Of a DNA stretch of 46,813 bases, positions 15,725 through 23,209 are shown piece after piece; within the stretch, counting starts at the first letter, position 1, and the number at the start of each line of letters is the position of its first letter. Source of the stretch: Acidobacteria bacterium SCN 69-37 (lineage in GTDB: Bacteria; Acidobacteriota; Vicinamibacteria; Vicinamibacterales; SCN-69-37). The stretch is taken from NCBI GenBank assembly GCA_001724025.1, contig MEDJ01000004.1, positions 183,486 to 230,298 of the forward strand, given 5' to 3'. The translations under genes and the position numbers were made by a program. The notes beneath the pieces were generated by a model. That model was not told the origin of the DNA, did no database searches, and saw only the letters and a program-made list of their open reading frames with translations.

Positions 15725-16888
15725 ATGGCACTGGAGACGGTCCCCGCCGCGTCGCGAAGACCCGCGCGGCTGACGAGTCTGTTGTCTGTCGACCCTGCGG
15801 GGCCGGCTGCACTCAGGAACACGCCGCTACTCATCGGCGTGCTGGAGGGCACGGGCATAGGGCCGACCGTCATCGACGCGGCCCTGCAGGTGCTTCACGC
15901 CGTCGAGCAGACGACGGGACTGACATTCGAAGTGTGCCGCGGTGGCCTGATCGGCGAAGACGCCGTTCAGGAGTGCGGCGCATGGCTGCCGGAAAGTACT
16001 GCCGACTTCTGCGCCGACATCTTCCGTCGCGGCGGCGCCATACTCAGCGGCCCTGGTGGCGGACGCTACGTGTACGACCTGCGCCGGCGCTTCGACCTGT
16101 TCTGCAAGTTCGTCCCGGTCCAGCCGGTGAAGGCTCTGGCGCGAGCCGGCCGGCTCGATCCGACGTTCGTGGAGAACATCGACATCCTTGTCGTGCGCGA
16201 CAACGCCGGCGGCGTGTACCAGGGACAGTGGGGCGATCGCGCGACGGCGCTCGGGCGCGTGGCCGAGCACGCCTTCAGCTACAGCGAGACCGAGGTGCAC
16301 CGCCTCGTGGAGGTGGCGGCCCGCGCGGCGGTGGCCCGCACGGGCGTCTTTCACGTGATTGTGAAGGAAGGGGGTGTGCCGACGGTGACGGCGCTCTGGC
16401 GCGACGTGGGCCTTGCGGTCGGACGCAGCAGCGGCGCCGAGCCGAGGTTCATGAACATCGATCTCGCCGCGTACGAGCTGATCCAGAATCCGCACATCTT
16501 CGACGTCATCGTCGCGCCGAACCTGTTCGGCGACATCGTGGCCGACATCTGTGGCGTGCTCGTCTCGTCGCGTGGCGTCACGTTCTCCGGCAACTTCACG
16601 CCCCAGGGCCACGGCGTCTATCAGACCAACCACGGCTGCGCGCACGACCTGGCCGGGGCAGACGTGGCCAATCCCTGCGGACAGATCTATTCGCTGGCCA
16701 TGATGCTGCGCGAGACCTTCAACCTGCCCGACGAGGCGCTGCGCATCGAGCACGCGCTGGAGGCCGTCTGGCGTGAGGGCTGGCGCACGGCGGATCTCGC
16801 CGAACCAGGCTGCCGGATCGTTGGCACGGCCGCGATGACACAGAAAGTGGTGGAAGCGGTACGCGGCGTCATCGCGACGGTGGCATGA
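15725..16888 (+). CDS. Isocitrate/isopropylmalate dehydrogenase-family oxidoreductase
   Basis: A 387-residue NAD(P)-dependent beta-hydroxyacid oxidative decarboxylase family protein. Visible marks: IGVLEGTGIGP near the N-terminus; LRRRFDLFCKFVPVQP where the family has its substrate-binding arginines; IDILVVRDNAGGVYQGQ (family IDxVVxRENTxGxYxG); catalytic Lys in VIVKEGGVPTVT; the acidic metal site NLFGDIVADICG; and the cofactor loop HGCAHDLAGADVANP. Several positions differ from true LeuB or Icd (DNAGG for ENTEG, HGCAHD for HGSAPD), so the substrate is probably not isopropylmalate or isocitrate. Its stop overlaps the start of the fusion enzyme gene (ATGA at 16885), implying one pathway. About 35 extra residues precede the usual start. 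Confidence 0.85.
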   Translation: MALETVPAASRRPARLTSLLSVDPAGPAALRNTPLLIGVLEGTGIGPTVIDAALQVLHAVEQTTGLTFEVCRGGLIGEDAVQECGAWLPESTADFCADIFRRGGAILSGPGGGRYVYDLRRRFDLFCKFVPVQPVKALARAGRLDPTFVENIDILVVRDNAGGVYQGQWGDRATALGRVAEHAFSYSETEVHRLVEVAARAAVARTGVFHVIVKEGGVPTVTALWRDVGLAVGRSSGAEPRFMNIDLAAYELIQNPHIFDVIVAPNLFGDIVADICGVLVSSRGVTFSGNFTPQGHGVYQTNHGCAHDLAGADVANPCGQIYSLAMMLRETFNLPDEALRIEHALEAVWREGWRTADLAEPGCRIVGTAAMTQKVVEAVRGVIATVA

Positions 16889-18822
16889 CCCCGGCGTTGC
16901 TGCTCGTCGATCTGCAGCATGACTACCTGACCGCACCTGAGCTCCAGCCTGCGGCAGGCCTCCTGGTCGACGGCGCCGCGGCGCTGCTGTCGGCGTGTCG
17001 CGAGCGGCAGATCCCGGTCATCCACATCTGGACAACGGTTCACCGACACGACGATCGGCGGCTGCCACATTGGAAGACGTCGGATCGCTGGATGTGCGAG
17101 GCGGGAACAGCCGGCCACGACACCCCGGCCGCGCTGCGGCCGCATGGCACCGACGTCGTCATCCAGAAGTCCGGGTTCAATGGCTTCACCAGCGGTGAAC
17201 TCGACGACGTGTTGCGCGATCGACACTGCGATACGGTGATTCTCGCCGGGTTGCACGCGCATGCCTGCGTCCGGGCGGCCGCGGTCGAATCGCTCGAGCG
17301 AGGTCTGAGTGTCTTCGTTGCCGCCGACGCCATTGCGACCAACGACCCCGTGCTCGCGGCGGGCACACGACGCTGGCTCGAAGCGCGCGGCGTCCGGTTC
17401 CTTCCGACCGGCGAGATCCTGTCGCGGCTGTCTGATCGTTCGCCCTCGCCCCTCGTCCACGCCTCACCGCGCGACGTGACCCGGGCGCTGTTCACGGTGC
17501 CTATCGCCGATCGCGCCGCGATTGCCGACGCCACGGCTTCGGCACGCGCCGCGTGGCGCGACTGGCGGCAGACGCCGATGGACACGCGCGCGGCAATCCT
17601 CGAGCGTGTGGCGGCCGGCCTCGAGGCCGCGGCGCCGGCGCTTGCGCGGCAGATGGCCGAGGAACTCGGAAAGCCCGTGTCGCACGGCCTCGAAGAAAGC
17701 CGGCGCGCGGCCGTCAGCGTGCGCGATGTCGTCCTGCGTGCGCGGGCGTTCGCGTTCGAGACGACCAGCACGGCTGGCCGCATCCGCTACGCGCCGCTGG
17801 GCGTGATCGCCTTGATATCGCCCTGGAACAATCCCGTGGCCATCGCGGCGGGCAAGATCGCCCCGGCGCTCGCCTATGGCAACACGGTCGTGTGGAAGCC
17901 CGCGCCTGCGGCAACGCCCGTCTCGCGTGCGATGCTGGCGTTGCTGCGCGAGGCCGGGGTGCCGACCGATGTCGTACAGATCGTCACGGGCGATCACACG
18001 ACGGCGCAGCACCTGGCTGCCGACGACGGCGTGAGTGCGGTGACGCTCACCGGTGCCGCGGCGGCAGGGCACGCGGTCCAGGAGATCTGCGCGCGCCGGT
18101 TCACGCCGCTGCAGGCCGAACTGAGCGGCAACAACGCGGCCATCGTGTGGGACGACGCGGACCTGCCGCACGCGGCCGCACAGATCGCCTGGGGCGCGTT
18201 CGGCTTCGCTGGACAACGGTGTACGGCGAACCGCCGCGTGGTCGTGTCCGACGCCATTTTCGACGTGTGGCTGCGCGAACTCGCTTCGGCGGCGACGGCG
18301 TTGAACTGGGGCGATCCTCTGGATGCCGCCACCGACATCGGACCCGTGATTCACGCTGCCAGGCGCGACGAACACGACAGGCTCGTGTCGCGCGCCGGCC
18401 GCGTCATCCGGCCGTTCGAGCACCGTGCGCGCGACGTGCAGCGGCTGCCCGGCGCCTACGCCGAGCCCGTCATTGTCGTGTGCGACGACGACCAGGACGT
18501 GCTCGTGCAGGAAGAGACGATGAGTCCGCTGATCGTCGTGCAGCGCGTCGCCACGTTCGAGCAGGCCCTGGCGCGGTGCAACGGCGTGCGGCACGGCCTC
18601 GCGGCCGCATTGTTCAGCCGGTCGCGCGAGTTCCAGGATCGATTCGTCGCCGGCGCGGAGGCCGGCATCCTCAAGATCAATGCGACAACGGCCGGTGTGG
18701 ACGTGACGTTGCCGTTCGGCGGCTGGAAGCAGTCCGGCCTCGGTCCGCCAGAACACGGCGAAGCGGATCGGCTGTTCTATACGCGGACGCAGGCGGTGTA
18801 CGGATCATCGGACGAGACGTAG
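16885..18822 (+). CDS. Isochorismatase-like hydrolase fused to aldehyde dehydrogenase
   Basis: A 645-residue two-enzyme fusion. Residues 1-185 form an isochorismatase/cysteine-hydrolase domain with the Asp-Lys-Cys triad in place: D9 (LLLVDLQ), K95 (VIQKSGFNGF) and C128 (LHAHACVRAA). Residues about 195-640 form an NAD(P)-dependent aldehyde dehydrogenase: PWNNPVAIAAGKIAPALAYGNTVVWKPA for the cofactor-binding region, general base E412 (QAELSGNNA) and nucleophile C446 (FAGQRCTANR), at the family spacing of 34, then PFGGWKQSGLG near the end. The hydrolase family cleaves amides or ureido groups or vinyl ethers. The fusion suggests two consecutive steps on one metabolite, with the dehydrogenase-like enzyme encoded just upstream. 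The substrate cannot be read from sequence. The 3' end overlaps the convergent HTTM gene by 18 bp. Confidence 0.9.
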   Translation: MTPALLLVDLQHDYLTAPELQPAAGLLVDGAAALLSACRERQIPVIHIWTTVHRHDDRRLPHWKTSDRWMCEAGTAGHDTPAALRPHGTDVVIQKSGFNGFTSGELDDVLRDRHCDTVILAGLHAHACVRAAAVESLERGLSVFVAADAIATNDPVLAAGTRRWLEARGVRFLPTGEILSRLSDRSPSPLVHASPRDVTRALFTVPIADRAAIADATASARAAWRDWRQTPMDTRAAILERVAAGLEAAAPALARQMAEELGKPVSHGLEESRRAAVSVRDVVLRARAFAFETTSTAGRIRYAPLGVIALISPWNNPVAIAAGKIAPALAYGNTVVWKPAPAATPVSRAMLALLREAGVPTDVVQIVTGDHTTAQHLAADDGVSAVTLTGAAAAGHAVQEICARRFTPLQAELSGNNAAIVWDDADLPHAAAQIAWGAFGFAGQRCTANRRVVVSDAIFDVWLRELASAATALNWGDPLDAATDIGPVIHAARRDEHDRLVSRAGRVIRPFEHRARDVQRLPGAYAEPVIVVCDDDQDVLVQEETMSPLIVVQRVATFEQALARCNGVRHGLAAALFSRSREFQDRFVAGAEAGILKINATTAGVDVTLPFGGWKQSGLGPPEHGEADRLFYTRTQAVYGSSDET

Positions 18823-19641
18823 ATGGAGTCTCGAGACGACGACGTCGATCACGCGATCGATGGTCGCGTCGTCGACGAAGAGCAGGTAGACGCTCAGCGT
18901 CAGCAGGCTGAACGCCAGCAGCCCCACGTACGGCCCCATCAGGATCGGTACCAGTACGTGGAGCGCGATGCCGGAGGCGAATCCGAAGGGGCGGAGCCGG
19001 CGCGACCACAACGCCACGACAAGGAAGAATTCGAGGGCAACGGTGCCGCCGGCAAACCACTGGAGGACGGACGGGTCGTGCAGGAACGCCGGCAGCGCGA
19101 GGCGATCCCGCAGGAGCTGGCCGGTCAGATACGCGTCGTTCAGCTTCGCGACCGCCGTATAGAAGTAGACGATGGACAGCTGCAGTTGCTGCAGCCACAT
19201 CGGCCACGCGACAACGGTCACGTTCGCGGGACGACCGGCGCGCAGCCAGCGCACCGAGAGATCGGCGTCGCTGTCGCTGACGGCCGTCAGCAGCAGGACC
19301 ACGACCATGTAGTCCATGTGGAACGCCGCGAACGTGTGATCGACGACCTGCTGAAAGAGTGCCGCCGCCACGATGACGGCCGCGCCGAGGCGCGCGCGAT
19401 GGCCGGCGATGAGCGCGACCGCGGCCGCGATCCAGAGCGCGCCGAACAGCGCGATCTGCCACGTCGCGTCCATCTGCGGCGCCCAGTCGAACAGGCGCGC
19501 GCGCACGACGTCCGGATCGTGCTGCAACAGATACAGATCTCTCGTGCTCTTGAGGCCACGCCCGAGCGCCGCCACGCCGACGCCGATGCGGCACAGGGCG
19601 AGCGCGCGGGCTGGCCGGTGCGCGGTCAGCAGCCGGGTTAT
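18805..19641 (-). CDS. HTTM-domain integral membrane protein, start codon unclear
   Basis: About 278 residues with six or more hydrophobic segments and the horizontally transferred transmembrane (HTTM) domain, the fold shared with vitamin-K-dependent gamma-carboxylase. Typical segments are ALALCRIGVGVAALG, AFHMDYMVVVLLLTAVSDSDADLSVRWL, IVYFYTAVAKLNDAYLTGQ and LALPAFLHDPSVLQW. Bacterial members are of unknown activity. No ATG, GTG or TTG lies near the expected N-terminus. ATA at 19641-19639, overlapping the upstream stop as ATAA, is at the right place; CTG codons follow at 19632-19627. The start is thus either rare or affected by a base error. It is encoded right after a small membrane protein that is its likely partner. 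Confidence 0.78.
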   Translation of the reverse strand: MTRLLTAHRPARALALCRIGVGVAALGRGLKSTRDLYLLQHDPDVVRARLFDWAPQMDATWQIALFGALWIAAAVALIAGHRARLGAAVIVAAALFQQVVDHTFAAFHMDYMVVVLLLTAVSDSDADLSVRWLRAGRPANVTVVAWPMWLQQLQLSIVYFYTAVAKLNDAYLTGQLLRDRLALPAFLHDPSVLQWFAGGTVALEFFLVVALWSRRLRPFGFASGIALHVLVPILMGPYVGLLAFSLLTLSVYLLFVDDATIDRVIDVVVSRLHLRLVR

Positions 19642-19997
19642 CGCGCCGCTGCCGGACAGGGGACGATCTCCTCGCGAACGGGAGCGGAATACCGCAGGAG
19701 GACGATGCGCACGTCGGGCCACCGCTGGCACAGAAACGGTGGTGCGAATCGTGCCTGATCGACCGACGGCCCGAGGACGCGAATCGAGCTGGATCGGCGC
19801 ATCAGCAGCCCGAGTTCCCGTGTCGTGCCGTCGGCAAACACCACGGCGAACCGCGGATGCTCGGAACGTCCCGAGTACATCCGCCACGTCAGGCGCGTCG
19901 CGTCCGGATCGAACCACGCACGGGCCGGCACGACCAGCTGGATCGCGAGGTACCCGAAGAAGAACGTGCCCGAGGCGACGAGTCCGAGACGTGTCAT
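19638..19997 (-). CDS. Small membrane-anchored partner of the HTTM protein
   Basis: A 119-residue protein with an N-terminal hydrophobic anchor (LGLVASGTFFFGYLAIQLVVPA) and an extracytoplasmic domain containing WFDPDATRLTWRMYSGRSEHPRFAVVF. Small proteins of this appearance, with a Trp-rich MYS segment, commonly accompany HTTM genes; I know no function. ATG at 19997 was chosen because it gives the membrane anchor directly, whereas the longer open reading frame upstream is the reverse of the PaaK-like gene. Its TAA stop overlaps the first codon of the HTTM gene, so the two are coupled. It diverges from the PaaK-like gene at 20097. Confidence 0.65.
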   Translation of the reverse strand: MTRLGLVASGTFFFGYLAIQLVVPARAWFDPDATRLTWRMYSGRSEHPRFAVVFADGTTRELGLLMRRSSSIRVLGPSVDQARFAPPFLCQRWPDVRIVLLRYSAPVREEIVPCPAAAR

Positions 19998-20096
19998 GTG
20001 CGCGGTATCGATGTCGCCGGGGACGTCCGAGGACCGACGGAGATTCACATGCGGCGCGGACGATGTCAAACGATCTGGACCACGTTCGGGATTAAG

Positions 20097-21710
20097 ATGA
20101 CCCGGCTGTCCCCCATGTCGCAGTGGATTTCCACGTGCCGAGACATCCGGACGTCCGCGCGATTCCTCCGGGCGGTCGGTCCCTTTCTGCGCACCCGGCT
20201 TTCCCCCGACGAGTGCCGCCAGCGCATCGTCGATCACCTGCGCGATCGTGACGCGTCGTTTCTCCGGATTGTCCGATCGGCGATGTATGGCGATCGGACG
20301 AGCCCTTACGGCGCGCTCGCGCGTCACGCGGGCATCGAGTTCGGTGATGTCGAGGGATTGGTGCGCACCGAGGGCGTCGAAGGGACGCTGGGTCGGCTTC
20401 ACGACGCCGGCGTGCGCCTGACGCTCGACGAGTTCAAGGGGCGGCGAGCCATCCGGAGGGGATCGGTCGAGATTGCCGCCGGTGCGTCGAGCTTCGACAA
20501 CCATCTGCCGTCGCAGCAGTTCGTCGCGCAGACGGGCGGGTCGCGCAGCCGCGGCCGTCGGATGCTCGTCGATCTCGACCTGCTTGCGCACGAGGCGTGC
20601 TACGAGTTCCATTCAGCGACGCAGCTCGGCTATCTCCGTCGTCCGAAGGCCATGTGGCGGCCCGTGCCGCCGGGCGCGGCGGGCCTCAACGGTGTGCTGC
20701 GCTTCTCGAAGATCGACGCGCCCGTCGATCGCTGGTTTTCCCAGAGTCCGGTGCGGTCGGCGGCCGACTGGCGACACACCTTGTTCACGGCCGGTCTCGT
20801 GACGGCGAGCCGCCTGGCGGGAGAGCCGCTGGCGTCGCCCGAGCATGTTCCCGTCGATCGGGCAGACGTGGTCGCGCAATGGCTCGCCCGGTGTCGAACG
20901 TCGGGGGCGCCCGGCCTGGTCGATACGAACACGACGGCTGCCGTCCGCGTCTGCCGTGCGGCCGAGGCGCGCGGCCTGGCGATCGACGGATCGATCTTTC
21001 GCCTCGGCGGCGAGCCGTATTCGCCCGGCAAAGCCGCGGTGCTGGCGCGCACCGGGTGCCGAGGGTACAGCAACTACTCGATGACGGAGATTGGACGCAT
21101 CGGCATCGCCTGTGCCGATCAGGACGAACTGGACGACGTACACGTCCTCAGCGACAAGGTCGCCCTGCTGCAACGCGACGTGCGGCTTCCCGGCGGCCAC
21201 ACGGTGCAGGCCTTCGTGGCCACGGCGCTGGCGCGCTCGACGCCAAAGGTGATGATCAACGTGGAACTCGGGGACTACGGCACGCTGACGAAGCGACCGT
21301 GCGGGTGCGTCTGGTCGCGTCTCGGGTTCGCCTGGCACCTGCACGGCATCCGCAGCTACGAGAAGCTCACGGCCGAGGGCATGCACTTTCTCGGCGCCGA
21401 TCTCGAGACGATCCTCGACCACGTCCTGCCCGCCCGATTCGGCGGCGGGCCGACCGACTATCAGGTGATCGAAGAAGAGCACGATGGCGCCACGATGATC
21501 ACGTTGCTGATCGACCCACGCGTCGGCGCGGTCGATGAGGCGACGGCGGTGGCCATGTTGCTCGACGGCCTGGCGGCATCAGGGCCGGCGCAGCGCATGA
21601 TGGCGAACCGGTGGCGCGAGGCTGGTGTCGTTCGCGTCAAGCGCGGCGAGGCGCAGGTCACGCGGGCGGGCAAGATTCTGTCGCTGCATCTGCAGTCGCC
21701 TGGCGCATGA
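20097..21710 (+). CDS. PaaK/CapK-like adenylate-forming enzyme
   Basis: A 537-residue protein of the phenylacetate-CoA-ligase-like (PaaK/CapK) group of adenylating enzymes. A Ser/Gly/Arg loop QTGGSRSRGR lies where the family has its phosphate-binding SSGTTG motif. Further on is GYSNYSMTEIGRIG, matching the YGMTE adenylation motif, with Cys residues in GIACADQDELDDVHVLSD; INVELGDYGTLTKRPCGC and a C-terminal small domain follow. The phosphate loop is altered, so activity is not certain. Relatives encoded next to flippases in capsule and exopolysaccharide loci have no established substrate. ATG at 20097 gives the best N-terminus; the open frame extends further upstream without family sequence. 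The next gene's ATG overlaps its stop. Confidence 0.72.
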   Translation: MTRLSPMSQWISTCRDIRTSARFLRAVGPFLRTRLSPDECRQRIVDHLRDRDASFLRIVRSAMYGDRTSPYGALARHAGIEFGDVEGLVRTEGVEGTLGRLHDAGVRLTLDEFKGRRAIRRGSVEIAAGASSFDNHLPSQQFVAQTGGSRSRGRRMLVDLDLLAHEACYEFHSATQLGYLRRPKAMWRPVPPGAAGLNGVLRFSKIDAPVDRWFSQSPVRSAADWRHTLFTAGLVTASRLAGEPLASPEHVPVDRADVVAQWLARCRTSGAPGLVDTNTTAAVRVCRAAEARGLAIDGSIFRLGGEPYSPGKAAVLARTGCRGYSNYSMTEIGRIGIACADQDELDDVHVLSDKVALLQRDVRLPGGHTVQAFVATALARSTPKVMINVELGDYGTLTKRPCGCVWSRLGFAWHLHGIRSYEKLTAEGMHFLGADLETILDHVLPARFGGGPTDYQVIEEEHDGATMITLLIDPRVGAVDEATAVAMLLDGLAASGPAQRMMANRWREAGVVRVKRGEAQVTRAGKILSLHLQSPGA

Positions 21711-23209
21711 CACCGGGGAACGAGCGGCCTGACCGCGCGGGGGCGCACCGGCCTCGGCTGATCGCCGGCACCGTTCAGGTGCTGATGTCCGAGGGCCTGG
21801 CGCTGCCCACAGGCGTCGCCGTTGCGGCGCTGCTGGCACGCGTGTTCGGTCCGGAGGGCTACGGCGTGTTCGCGCTGGCCGTGTCCCTCGTGGCTGCGGC
21901 CGAGTGGGGGCTGGGGGCCCTGTTCTCGCGCGCGACCATCGCGCTCATCGGATCGTCGAGCGACCGGCAGCCGGTCCGGGCCGTGCTGCGCTGGCACCTT
22001 GCCGGTGGTGTCATCGTCGCGGCTGTTCTGACCCTGGCGGCGATGCCGCTGGCGGCGGTCATGGACGAGCCGCGCGTGCGGTGGTGTCTCGTCCTGCTCG
22101 CGTTCGAGGCCCCGTTCGTGGCGCTCGCCACGGGCTGTCGCGGTATTCTCACGGGCCGTGGCTGGTTCGGTGCGAGGGCGGTGGCCGGCGCCGTCCGGTG
22201 GATCGCGCGGCTCATCGGCATCGGCACGTGTGTCAGCCTCGGCTTTCCGATCGAAGGCGCCGCGGTCGGGAGTGTGCTCGGCGCGCTCGTGTCGTTCATC
22301 GTGGCCCGCGTGCTCGTGGGGCGCGCCCCCGGAGACAACGTCCCGGTGGCGCCAGCCGTGTTCTGGCACGTCGCGATCCCGACATTCGTTCTGGCGATGA
22401 GCCTGCGCCTGCTCGACAAGCTGGGACTCGTGGCACTCAAGGTCCTTGGCGCACCGACGGCCGACGCGGGCCTGTACGCGGCGGTGCAGAGCCTGTCGAT
22501 TGCCCCGGCGCAGTTCGCGATGGCCTTTTCGCCGCTGCTGCTGGCCACGATGACACGGCTCGTCGAACGCGGTGATACCGCATCCGCTCGGCGACAGGCA
22601 TTCGTGGCGACGCGCGTGGTCTGGCTGAGTGCGCCGTTGCTCGCGATCGTCGCCGGATCGGCCACAGAGATTGTCCGCATCGTGTACGGCGACCAGTTCG
22701 ATCCCGCCGCGATGCTCGCGGCGCCCCTGCTCGTTGCCACGTTTGCCATCGCGTATGTCTCGGTGGCGAGTGCCGCGCTGACGGCCGAAGGTCACGCGCG
22801 CGCGGCGGCGCGCACGGTGTGGCCGGTGTTGCCGCTGGCGATCGTCGGCTACATCGTCTGCGTGCCGCGGTACGGTGCGCCCGGCGCCGCAGTCACGACG
22901 AGCCTGGCCGCGTTGGTGGGGGCCGCACTGTCGGCGGTGGTGATGCGCACCGCGCTGCGCATCAGACTCCCGGTAGCCACGTGCGTGCGCAGTCTCGTGC
23001 TGTCGGTCGCGGTGTACGCGCTGGCGAAGGCGTGGCCGGCACCAGATCTCCTGGCGCTCGGCATCAAGGCGACGGCGCTGGCCGCTGGCGTGGCCGTCAC
23101 GTGTGCGCTGCTCGGGGAATGGACGCGCGCGGATCTCGCGTGGGTGCACACCGCCTGGCGTGACCGGCGCGGCCCTACGGCAAGTCGAGATGGAGCCAGT
23201 CGACCATGA
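21707..23209 (+). CDS. Wzx/MATE-like polysaccharide flippase
   Basis: A 500-residue integral membrane protein with about 14 hydrophobic segments, of the MOP superfamily that flips lipid-linked oligosaccharides across the inner membrane. Marks: the N-terminal ALLARVFGPEGYGVFALAVSLVAAAEWGLG (family LARLLGPEEFGxxxLA), then ADAGLYAAVQSLSIAPAQFAMAFSPLLLATMTRL in the second half. ATG at 21707 overlaps the stop of the PaaK-like gene as ATGA; an upstream extension re-reads that gene. Coupling implies that the adenylating enzyme modifies or primes the flipped glycan or lipid. The 3' end overlaps the convergent large membrane protein by 35 bp. Confidence 0.85.
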   Translation: MTPGNERPDRAGAHRPRLIAGTVQVLMSEGLALPTGVAVAALLARVFGPEGYGVFALAVSLVAAAEWGLGALFSRATIALIGSSSDRQPVRAVLRWHLAGGVIVAAVLTLAAMPLAAVMDEPRVRWCLVLLAFEAPFVALATGCRGILTGRGWFGARAVAGAVRWIARLIGIGTCVSLGFPIEGAAVGSVLGALVSFIVARVLVGRAPGDNVPVAPAVFWHVAIPTFVLAMSLRLLDKLGLVALKVLGAPTADAGLYAAVQSLSIAPAQFAMAFSPLLLATMTRLVERGDTASARRQAFVATRVVWLSAPLLAIVAGSATEIVRIVYGDQFDPAAMLAAPLLVATFAIAYVSVASAALTAEGHARAAARTVWPVLPLAIVGYIVCVPRYGAPGAAVTTSLAALVGAALSAVVMRTALRIRLPVATCVRSLVLSVAVYALAKAWPAPDLLALGIKATALAAGVAVTCALLGEWTRADLAWVHTAWRDRRGPTASRDGASRP

